Positions 1 to 6,396 of a DNA stretch of 14,008 nucleotides are shown in pieces. Position 1 is the first letter of the stretch. The number at the start of each line of letters is the position of its first letter. Location of the stretch: positions 1 to 14,008 of the forward strand of contig JAKORR010000503.1 in the NCBI GenBank assembly GCA_029777735.1, written 5' to 3'. The notes under the pieces were generated by a model. It did not search any database. It was not told the origin of the DNA and was given only the letters and a program-made list of their open reading frames with translations. The stretch comes from Armatimonadota bacterium (lineage in GTDB: Bacteria; Armatimonadota; Zipacnadia; Zipacnadales; FEN-943). Both the position numbers and the translations under genes were made by a program.

Positions 1-2703
1 CACGTCGACGCGCACCCGTACACGCTCGGCGCCCGCGCTGAGAGCTGTCCGGCTAGCAAGCTCGTGCAGGACCCGACGGGCCTCCAAGAGGGCCTCCCCC
101 AGGCTCTCGAACTCTCGCCGGCCCTCGCGCCAATGGAGCACATAGTTGGCTACCTCGCCTGGACGCACCACTGCCTGCTCCCGCACCACCACCTCGCTGA
201 CCACGGCCCCGATGGCGTTGGCAACCTCGGCGTGCGGCGGGATAAGGACGTTTGCATCAAGTCTTTGCCCAACCTGCGAGAAGAAGGCCCGCACCGGTGC
301 CCCGATAGCGACAATGGGTCGCGTGTACTGCAGCCGGAGGGACAGCGGCCCCAGGGATCGCCCGTCCAGCGCCGCGTCGATGATCTCGCGTGCGAGGCCG
401 TTTCCACCTTCACGCGTCGCCCAGGGGCCCTCCAGAATCTTATCGCCCAACTCCCGGCGCAGAGCCTCCAAGCACAGCCTCCGCACGACCTCCTCCAGAA
501 TCCGCTCGCCCATCTCATCTGCTGGGCAACCGTAAAGGTCCGCAAAAACACTCAGCGCATGGCGCGCTGCTTCCACGTCCCACGCCCTGTACTCCCCGCG
601 GGCGTGCAGAACGTCCGTGGGCGTAAGTCCCGAGCGCTGTATGTACCCCAAAGCCTCAAGCCTCGCGGTCCTGAGCAGCAGGTGGGAGGTCAGGCCAAGC
701 CTCGCCGCCAGCGCGTCCGCAGACAGAGGCCCCTTCGCCAAAGCCTCCAACATCCATGCCTCGGTGTCGCTCAGCTCTGCCTCCTGAGCCGACCGGCCGA
801 GAGCGTAGAAGTCAAGTAACCTGGCCGAGCTGCGGTCGACCTGGTGCTCGGCGTTCAGGGACATGATCTGCTCTGCCGCGATTGGATGAGCGTGGGCCAG
901 ATAGCACAGAGGCACGACACGCCACGGGCCAATCCTCAACCGCCGTTCGGCGTCGAACTGTACGTAGCTATCCCCACCCAGACCACTATTTTGGATATCG
1001 GCGGCGGCCACACTGGTCTGCCAGCCGTTGACCCGAGCGCCCTCGTCGCTGATGCGCACCAATCCTTGCTCTACAACCGCTGTGTCCGTCGTCGTCCCGC
1101 CCATGTCCATGACCAGGCAATCGGCCTCACCGGTGAGGTAGCGGGCGCCCGCCACACTGGCCGCCGGGCCCGACAGCACCGTCTCGACCGGCCGCTCCAG
1201 CGCCGTGGCCTCTGAGATGAGCGACCCGTCGCCCTTTACGATCATCAGCGGAGCCGTCACACCGTGGCGGCGCAGCACTTTTCGGGCTGCGTCAATGAGG
1301 TGTCGGATGGTCGGCAGCAGGCGGGCGTTGAGGATGGCGGTGTTGGCGCGGTGGACGTAGTTGAGCTTGCTGGAAAGCTCATGTCCGCAGACGACGGGCA
1401 GGTCGCAGCGCTCCCGCACCAGGTCACGCACGGCCAACTCGTGCGCCGGGTTGCGCACGCTGGCGTAGCCCGAGATAGCGAAAGCCTCCACTCCAGCCAA
1501 CAGTAGCTCGTCGATAGCGCGTTCAGCCTCGCGCAAATCCAAGGGACGTCGCTCTGAACCGCCGATGTCCATTGACGCCCCAAGCACCCGCTGTGGCTGC
1601 CAGCTCACGTGCGGATCGGGCTTGCCGTCGACGGTCATCAGTATCGCACCGATGAGCCCGCCCTTGCCTTCGGCGATGGCGTTGGTCGCCAGCGTCGTGG
1701 ACAGCGCCACCATTGTGATCGCACCCGGCTCCTCCATCTCCAGCTTCCCCAGCGCCTCGTCGATGCCCACCAGAAGATCGTAGTGCGTCGTCTGGGCCTT
1801 GGCCTTAGCCAGGACCTCGCCTGTGCCCAGGTCCATCAGCACGCAGTCGGTGAAGGTTCCCCCGGAGTCAATGCCCAGGCCTAACGTGCCGGGCGGAGTT
1901 GGGGCGGAATCTGCTGGAGCGAGAGGATTTCCGGCATCTGCCAGTTCCATGACGTCCGCAGAGCCGCGCTGGACAGCCCCCAGCACCTGCTCGTCCCCTG
2001 TGGCCACCGACCGTTCGCCGGGTTGCAGGACCAGCACGTCGGGGCGGTCCCAGTCGCCGTTGAGGAGGGCCTCGAGAACCTCGGTGTGACCCCGGAGGAC
2101 TTCGTAGCTCCAACCGAACTCCCGGGCCATGTCGCGGGCATAGGCCGCGTAGGTCTCACGGTCGCCCAGGCCCGTGTCGATGAAGGCCGCACGACTGTAG
2201 TTGTGTTTCCAGCTGTCGTAGAACTGCAGGATGGCACGGGCGTTGTCATCCCCATACTTCGCAGCCCACTGGCGATAGCGCGGCTCTTCCTCAACTCTAT
2301 CGCCACGAAGGCCTTCAGAGGGCGCTTGGCCGCGCGGTGCGACCTTGTGCTCATACCAGCCTGCCGTAATATAGAAGGTGCCAGGATTCTGCGAGAACTG
2401 GCGGCGATACTCCTCGCGCGAACCCAGAAACAAAGTAAGGCAATCGTGGACTCGTGGCAGAACTACAGGTACGTTATGCGCCAACAGCCCGGCTGTGCCA
2501 CGGCCACACAAACCATAGACTACCACCACGGCGTCGTAGCCCTCCGCCGAGTCGATAGCCTCCTGCGCCGCGCGACGCAACTCTCGCGGCGTTTCATGGA
2601 GTCCCGCGTCAAGAAGGACTAGATCTATCTCGTGGGGCGACTTCGGGACGAGAAAGCGTAGTTCTGGCTCGAATACGCCACACGCAAGAACCTTCAATTT
2701 CAT
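1..2703 (-). CDS. DUF1638-hydantoinase/oxoprolinase fusion protein (3' end outside window)
   Basis: I translated this frame by hand across the whole stretch. It has no stop codon from the ATG at 2701-2703 to the left edge, giving 901 visible residues. Residues 1 to about 233 match DUF1638: an N-terminal cysteine (LACGVFEPEL, C8), YGLCGRGT at 63-70 and PRVHDC ending at C88, then WKHNYSRAAFIDTGLGD from W165. A Pro/Ala-rich linker follows (about 234-273). Residues from about 274 match the hydantoinase_A/oxoprolinase family of ASKHA-fold ATPases: GIDSGGTFTD at 277-286 is the phosphate-1 motif and DMGGTTTD at 533-540 the second phosphate motif. A winged-helix-like segment lies at about 645-697. 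Relatives hydrolyse ATP to open cyclic amides or to carboxylate substrates; the substrate here cannot be read. A purine-rich GGGGAG lies about 12 bases before the ATG. Both domain calls are strong; the fused function is unknown. Confidence 0.88.
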   Translation of the reverse strand, partial: MKLKVLACGVFEPELRFLVPKSPHEIDLVLLDAGLHETPRELRRAAQEAIDSAEGYDAVVVVYGLCGRGTAGLLAHNVPVVLPRVHDCLTLFLGSREEYRRQFSQNPGTFYITAGWYEHKVAPRGQAPSEGLRGDRVEEEPRYRQWAAKYGDDNARAILQFYDSWKHNYSRAAFIDTGLGDRETYAAYARDMAREFGWSYEVLRGHTEVLEALLNGDWDRPDVLVLQPGERSVATGDEQVLGAVQRGSADVMELADAGNPLAPADSAPTPPGTLGLGIDSGGTFTDCVLMDLGTGEVLAKAKAQTTHYDLLVGIDEALGKLEMEEPGAITMVALSTTLATNAIAEGKGGLIGAILMTVDGKPDPHVSWQPQRVLGASMDIGGSERRPLDLREAERAIDELLLAGVEAFAISGYASVRNPAHELAVRDLVRERCDLPVVCGHELSSKLNYVHRANTAILNARLLPTIRHLIDAARKVLRRHGVTAPLMIVKGDGSLISEATALERPVETVLSGPAASVAGARYLTGEADCLVMDMGGTTTDTAVVEQGLVRISDEGARVNGWQTSVAAADIQNSGLGGDSYVQFDAERRLRIGPWRVVPLCYLAHAHPIAAEQIMSLNAEHQVDRSSARLLDFYALGRSAQEAELSDTEAWMLEALAKGPLSADALAARLGLTSHLLLRTARLEALGYIQRSGLTPTDVLHARGEYRAWDVEAARHALSVFADLYGCPADEMGERILEEVVRRLCLEALRRELGDKILEGPWATREGGNGLAREIIDAALDGRSLGPLSLRLQYTRPIVAIGAPVRAFFSQVGQRLDANVLIPPHAEVANAIGAVVSEVVVREQAVVRPGEVANYVLHWREGRREFESLGEALLEARRVLHELASRTALSAGAERVRVRVDV

Positions 2704-2805
2704 TGTCTGCAAAGGCTCCCCCTGTCGCGCAACTCGCTACCCGTGGCTCCCGAGCAACGAGACAGAATCCCTACTCCTTTGCCTCACAAAGTGGCATGGC
2801 CCACA

Positions 2806-2834
2806 ACGTTAGCAGTCGCCCGCGCAGCGGTCAA
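2806..2834 (-). promoter_or_regulatory. Candidate sigma70-type promoter for the DUF1638-hydantoinase gene
   Basis: On the minus strand, TTGACC (2829-2834) is followed after 17 bases by TAACGT (2806-2811). The -35 box matches five of six consensus bases; the -10 box is weak. It lies in the 246-bp gap between the kinase-like gene and the fusion gene and would leave a leader of roughly 95 bases. This rests on motif and spacing alone. The rest of the gap (2704-2949) shows no gene and no clear terminator. Confidence 0.22.
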
Positions 2835-2949
2835 GACAAGCGCCCGGCAGCAGAGACGTCGAGTAGCGATGGGGTGAGAGTGTGCCCCTGCCATCAAGGC
2901 GGCGCCATGAGTAGCCAGACCGAGAATCCCACGCAGAGCGTCGTTGCTG

Positions 2950-3696
2950 TCATGCTTCTCCGAGCAGTTCAGGTTCCCACTTCTCGGCGTAGCGAGGCAG
3001 CTCGCCGGCGATAATGGCGGCGAAGTCCTCCAAACACCTGCGGGCATCGCCCAGCGGATAATAGAAGGCCTCCCAGTTCTCACTGTCCTCGCCGTCGTGG
3101 TTAGGCAGGACGTAGTCGAAGGCTGCCGCGTAACGCAACTCGTGGTAAGCAGCACCGCAGCGTGCCTCGATGTCTGCCAGATCCTTCTCACCTAGGCCCC
3201 CCTTCTGCCGCTGCGTGCGACGCAGCAGCTTTCGGCGCATGACGTCAGCGATCAGTTCTTTTAGGTCTACGTGCGGTTGGGCCCTGAGGTACAAGATCTC
3301 GTCGCGCGACAACGGCGAGAGAAAGCACGAGATGCGTGGCACCCGAGCCAGCTCCACAGCCCCCAGCAGCGCCACGGCGACGTAGGGGTTTCCCTCGAAG
3401 AAGGCGTCCTGCCCGGCCTCCAGCACGCGCAAGACCTGCGCTACCTCCAGAGCTTGGAAGTCCCCGCGCACGGGAAGCACTATGTACCCGGGTTGATCAC
3501 GCAGACTCTCGACGAACTCACGGGAGCGAAAATAATAGTCCACGCCATCCTCCTCCCCGGGGCGTGGCGAGCGGTCGTTGTAGAGCACCAAGGGGCGCAG
3601 GGAGGCCGCGCGATCCTTGTGAAAGCGTCTCAGTGCCCGTAGTAGCGGGCTCTTGCCGACACACGATGGGCCGGAAAGCAGGACAAGACGAGCCAT
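2950..3696 (-). CDS. Divergent guanylate-kinase-like P-loop kinase
   Basis: This is a complete 248-residue protein. The start at 3694-3696 is preceded by a strong GGGAGGAG ribosome binding site. GPSCVGKS at 9-16 is the Walker A P-loop. RSPRPGEEDGVDYYF at 42-56 matches the guanylate kinase signature that helps bind GMP. The segment around 160-200 (KGGLGEKDLADIEARC, then YVLPNHDGED) resembles the lid and C-terminal helix, where guanylate kinases read FDYVIVND. The usual YGT-containing motif between these blocks is replaced by a divergent stretch (VLPVRGDFQALE, about 73-84), so nucleotide specificity is uncertain; true GMP kinase activity is not assured. It is about 40-50 residues longer than typical Gmk. 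A TACAAT at 3757-3762 on the minus strand could be a -10 box but has no clear -35 partner. It is transcribed toward the DUF1638-hydantoinase gene, 246 bp away. Confidence 0.78.
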   Translation of the reverse strand: MARLVLLSGPSCVGKSPLLRALRRFHKDRAASLRPLVLYNDRSPRPGEEDGVDYYFRSREFVESLRDQPGYIVLPVRGDFQALEVAQVLRVLEAGQDAFFEGNPYVAVALLGAVELARVPRISCFLSPLSRDEILYLRAQPHVDLKELIADVMRRKLLRRTQRQKGGLGEKDLADIEARCGAAYHELRYAAAFDYVLPNHDGEDSENWEAFYYPLGDARRCLEDFAAIIAGELPRYAEKWEPELLGEA

Positions 3697-3830
3697 GGTT
3701 ACTCCTCCCTATGCCGAGCCGGTACCGCTCATCCCAAACCAGCGATACCGCCAACCATTGTAACGCGTCGGCGCGGCGGGCGCTGGGCCGGCGCCAGGGA
3801 CGCCGGCGTTGGCGACCCAGTAGGAACCAT

Positions 3831-4074
3831 ATGTTCAGCGACGGCTGCGGCAGGCCCCACACCTGCGTGTTCCACAACTGCTCCGCGTGCGGCCTCAGCG
3901 AGACGGTATTCGTTCCCGACGGCCCCGTATCGCCGAACTCCCAGGCCGAACGCCATCGCCACAACGACGGCATCAACCACGCCTTCTGCGATGGCAACGT
4001 CAAGCGGTTCAAAGGAGACGCGAACAAGCTACGGGACTACAGCCTGAACAAGGACTATTACAAGCTTGACAAAG
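3831..4074 (+). pseudogene. 3' remnant of a DUF1559 (H-X9-DG) pilin-like gene
   Basis: The frame encodes the C-terminal hallmark of DUF1559 proteins: RHRHNDGINHAFCDGNVKRF at 3951-4010. His followed nine residues later by Asp-Gly is the H-X9-DG signature, and RHNxGxNxAFxDGxVK is its usual form. The sequence around it (PDGPVSPNSQAE before, LRDYSLNKDYYKLDK after) is plausible family sequence. The N-terminal prepilin leader, hydrophobic helix and most of the extracellular domain are missing: upstream of about 3830 the frame is Arg-rich and unlike protein. Intact members run about 200-350 residues. The frame then runs on without a stop into the adjacent IS630 remnant, to 4142. An AGGA stands 5 bases before the ATG at 3831, so a short expressed peptide cannot be excluded, but a decayed gene is far more likely. 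Confidence 0.6.
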
Positions 4075-4367
4075 TAAGTGCGATAACATGGTATCGTTGT
4101 CGCATGGCCAGACCAGTGCTCTCTCGTGCTCACCGACGATGACCGCGCGGTCCTTACCAGTTAGGGGAGGCTGGGACTACTGAACAGCGCCTGACCCTCC
4201 GGGCCAAGATCGTCCTCGCCGCGAGTTCCTGGACTTCATGAGAGCGTCCGTAGTTACCCGCCGGACATCGAACTGCACATGGTCCTGGACAATCTCAACA
4301 CCCACAAGCCGAAGCATGACCGCTGGCTGACGCGACCGTCCCCATTCTTCGGACCAGTTATAGTGAG
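4075..4367 (+). mobile_element. IS630-family insertion sequence remnant, internally deleted
   Basis: The element spans about 290 bp, against about 1 kb for an intact IS630-type element. It carries transposase pieces in three frames. Its edges carry an imperfect inverted repeat: ATAACATGGT at 4083-4092 on the left, and ACCAGTTAT at 4353-4361 on the right, whose complement reads ATAACTGGT. The two ends differ by one inserted base within this core. Keeping both ends while losing the middle is the shape of a MITE-like, non-autonomous derivative. Outer boundaries are approximate because the terminal bases and the expected TA target duplication are not clear. It sits directly against the DUF1559 remnant, so insertion probably helped destroy that gene. 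Confidence 0.6.
4104..4341 (+). pseudogene. Broken IS630-type transposase
   Basis: Pieces of one transposase appear in order but in different frames. MARPVL starts at 4104; LTDDDRAVLTS at 4129-4161 ends in a stop; EQRLTLRAKIVLAA lies at 4182-4223; EFLDFM at 4223-4240; YPPDIELHMVLDNLNTHKPK starts at 4255 and runs on into DRWLTR. The first three pieces match the N-terminal helix-turn-helix region of IS630 transposases. The last matches the stretch holding the second catalytic Asp of the DDE triad (VLDNLNTHK) and the helix after it. Most of the catalytic core between them is deleted, and at least three frameshifts are needed to join the pieces, so no active enzyme is encoded. Confidence 0.68.
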
Positions 4368-4706
4368 AGGGTGGTGGTGACCTCGTCGGTACTGCGGCCG
4401 GGCCTCCCCTGGCGCGGCCCTTACCTGCGCCGACTGCCCGTGGACTTGCTCTCGGACCAACGAGACACCTGGATCATGAGCCGACGGGCAACGTGGTGGG
4501 TGGACTCGGGCGTCTGGTCACATGCCACCGTGATTGGTCTGTCGCCACGACCCGCTTGGTCGCAGCCGTGACGCCTTGCGGCCGTCCCTTAGGAGGCCGG
4601 ATCCGGGTGAGCTTGCTTACCACACGCCTCACTGGTACGATTCCTTTACCGTCTCGACCTGGGCCAGCCTTCCCAGCATGTCTACTCCCCCAGGCGGGTT
4701 CTCCGG
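4368..4706 (+). other. Intergenic stretch with no recognised gene
   Basis: About 340 bp between the IS630 remnant and the glycosyltransferase start. Short open frames exist on both strands, but their translations are Arg/Trp/Ser-rich and resemble no family I know. A weak hairpin with a mismatch can be drawn at 4580-4598. It is probably decayed DNA plus the upstream region of the glycosyltransferase gene. Confidence 0.5.
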
Positions 4707-5390
4707 ATGAAGCTATCCGTCATCATGCCAGCCTACAACGAGCAGGCCACTATCGAGCAGATAGTGGCCCGCGTGCTGGCGTCGCCTGTGGACCTAGAAC
4801 TAATCGTCGTCGACGATGCCTCCACCGACGCTACAGCGCCCTTGGTTGAGGGCCTGGCGCAGCGCGATCCGCGCGTCCGCCTGCTTCGGCACGACAGGAA
4901 CAGCGGCAAGGGCACAGGTGTGCGAACGGGCCTGGCCGCAGCCACCGGCGACGTTGTGGTCATCCAGGACGCCGATCTCGAGTACGACCCGGCCGATTAT
5001 CCTAATCTCCTACGTCCTCTGGAACGTAATGACGCCGATGTGGTCTTCGGCAGCCGTTATCTGGGTGCTCACTCATGCGTGGCCTTACGCTACTACCTGG
5101 CCAACCGGCTGGTTACGATCTTTTTCAACCTGTTGTACGGCACGTCGCTGAGCGATGTGCTTACCTGCTATAAGGCCTTCCGCCGCTCGCTGGTATCGGC
5201 AGAGGCCCTGCAGGCCAACGATTTCGCCATCGATGTCGAGTTGCCGGCGCGGCTGGTGCGTGCCCGAGCGCGAATCTTTGAGGTGCCCATCTACTATGCC
5301 GCCCGGGGACTGCAGCAAGGAAAGAAGATTCGCTGGTGGCACACGGTGACGATTCTATGGACCGCGCTGCGGCTCAGATTCAGCCGCTGA
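4707..5390 (+). CDS. Family 2 glycosyltransferase (dolichol-phosphate-mannose synthase-like)
   Basis: This 227-residue cytoplasmic enzyme has a GT-A fold and transfers a sugar from a nucleotide-sugar donor, probably to a polyprenyl phosphate. MKLSVIMPAYNEQATI is the classic GT2 N-terminus. VVDDAST at 34-40 binds the nucleotide, RNSGKGTGVRTGL at 64-76 is the second conserved block, and DAD at 88-90 is the metal-binding DxD motif. GSRY at 115-118 and LTCYKAFRR at 152-160 are typical of DPM1-like and DPG-type proteins. There is no C-terminal membrane anchor, which fits the short soluble subfamily. The start is the only one that keeps the full N-terminal strand; its ribosome binding site is weak (GGCGGG). 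It heads the plus-strand block and lies 84 bp before ftsY. Donor and acceptor cannot be read from sequence. Confidence 0.9.
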   Translation: MKLSVIMPAYNEQATIEQIVARVLASPVDLELIVVDDASTDATAPLVEGLAQRDPRVRLLRHDRNSGKGTGVRTGLAAATGDVVVIQDADLEYDPADYPNLLRPLERNDADVVFGSRYLGAHSCVALRYYLANRLVTIFFNLLYGTSLSDVLTCYKAFRRSLVSAEALQANDFAIDVELPARLVRARARIFEVPIYYAARGLQQGKKIRWWHTVTILWTALRLRFSR

Positions 5391-5474
5391 CAGGTGCTTC
5401 GGAGGTCTCCTTGGGCCGCGGCCGAGGCCCGAGTCGGTGCCCTGATTCACCGTCTAGAAGCGAGGATTTGACTA

Positions 5475-6347
5475 ATGCTCCGTGGGATTCTGCGAAGGGT
5501 TGGACAACTGCTCACCGGCAAGCGCCCGGTAGACGACGATCTCCTGGACGAGCTCGAAGAGGCGCTCATTGCTGCTGACGTGAGCTACGACTTGACAATG
5601 CACTTGGTCGAGCGCCTGCGCGAGGAGGCAGAGGCCGAGCGTTGCAAGGACGCCGAGGAGGTCAAGACGATACTACAGCGGATGCTGCGCCAGCTCCTGC
5701 AGCCACTGGCCAAGCCCCTCGAGCTGGGTCCCGAACGGCCAGCTGTGATAGTGATGCTGGGCGTGAACGGAGTGGGCAAAACCACGACTATCGCCAAGCT
5801 GGCGTATCGCTATCGGCGGCAGGGGCTGAAGCCAATGATGGTGGCTGCCGACACCTTCCGCGCTGCGGCAGCCGAGCAGCTTGAGGAGTGGTCGCGACGG
5901 GTCGGGTGTGACCTTGTGCGCCAGCGGGCTGGAGCGGATCCTGGTGCGGTGGTTTTCGACGCTCTCGAAGCGGCCCGGGCCCGCGGCACCGATGTGGTCA
6001 TCATCGACACAGCTGGCCGTCTGCATACAAAGAAGAACTTGATGGACGAGTTGGGCAAGATCGTGCGAATAGCCGAGCGACAGCTCGGCCGCCCGCCTGA
6101 CGAACGTCTTCTGGTATTGGACGCCACCACAGGCCAGAACGCGCTGAATCAAGCCCGACAGTTCAACGAAATCGTGCAGGTCACAGGCCTGATTCTGGCG
6201 AAGCTCGATGGCACTGCCAAGGGTGGCATAGTACTCACTATTGCGCACGAGCTCGGGCTGCCCATCTGCGCCGTGGGCCTCGGCGAGCGCATGGAGGATC
6301 TGGAGGACTTCTCAGCCCAGGACTTCGTGGCCGGGCTTTTCGACTGA
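5475..6347 (+). CDS. ftsY: Signal recognition particle receptor FtsY
   Basis: FtsY is the SRP GTPase receptor that brings ribosome-nascent chain complexes to the SecYEG translocon. The protein has 290 residues. An N domain (about 1-85) forms the four-helix bundle, and the G domain follows: GVNGVGKT at 96-103 (G1), DTFRAAAAEQL at 126-136 (the FtsY/Ffh insertion region), DTAGR at 178-182 (G3), DATTGQNA at 216-223, AKLDGTAKGG at 242-251 (G4) and GLGE at 268-271 (closing loop). The C-terminus ends GLFD, as in many FtsY proteins. The long acidic A domain of E. coli FtsY is absent; membrane contact probably relies on the N-terminal amphipathic helix (MLRGILRRVGQLL). The lack of an M domain and the DTFRAAA sequence separate it from Ffh. 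A GAGG stands 9 bases before the ATG. Confidence 0.97.
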   Translation: MLRGILRRVGQLLTGKRPVDDDLLDELEEALIAADVSYDLTMHLVERLREEAEAERCKDAEEVKTILQRMLRQLLQPLAKPLELGPERPAVIVMLGVNGVGKTTTIAKLAYRYRRQGLKPMMVAADTFRAAAAEQLEEWSRRVGCDLVRQRAGADPGAVVFDALEAARARGTDVVIIDTAGRLHTKKNLMDELGKIVRIAERQLGRPPDERLLVLDATTGQNALNQARQFNEIVQVTGLILAKLDGTAKGGIVLTIAHELGLPICAVGLGERMEDLEDFSAQDFVAGLFD

Positions 6348-6396
6348 TCGGCGACGAAGGATATGCGTCTGTGAGCTCTTTCTGGGGGAGTTGCCC

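Noticed and set aside
64..819. A 251-codon open frame on the plus strand
   Set aside because: It lies opposite the DUF1638-hydantoinase gene, whose minus-strand frame reads as clear family protein. The plus-strand translation is rich in Arg, Pro, Gln and His and resembles nothing; it is a by-product of GC-rich codons.
2023..2622. A 199-codon open frame on the plus strand that looks moderately protein-like
   Set aside because: It is antisense to the DUF1638 domain, whose motifs are unmistakable on the minus strand. No ribosome binding site or family match supports the plus frame.
3336..3830. Upstream extension of the DUF1559 frame over the kinase-like gene
   Set aside because: The first part is antisense to the kinase-like gene and its translation is Pro/Arg-rich. 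Only the part after about 3830 looks like DUF1559.
4580..4598. Small inverted repeat as an operator or terminator
   Set aside because: Only four pairs, a mismatch and two more pairs; this is expected by chance in GC-rich DNA.
5401..5430. GC-rich hairpin (GGGCC 5413-5417 with GGCCC 5426-5430) before ftsY as a terminator
   Set aside because: There is no run of T after the stem and it lies within a likely operon, so a terminator cannot be supported.
6241..6396. Earlier start for tldD overlapping the end of ftsY
   Set aside because: The extra 52 residues are Arg/Ser/Trp-rich and lie in another frame of ftsY. The ATG at 6397 has a strong ribosome binding site and gives the family's N-terminus.
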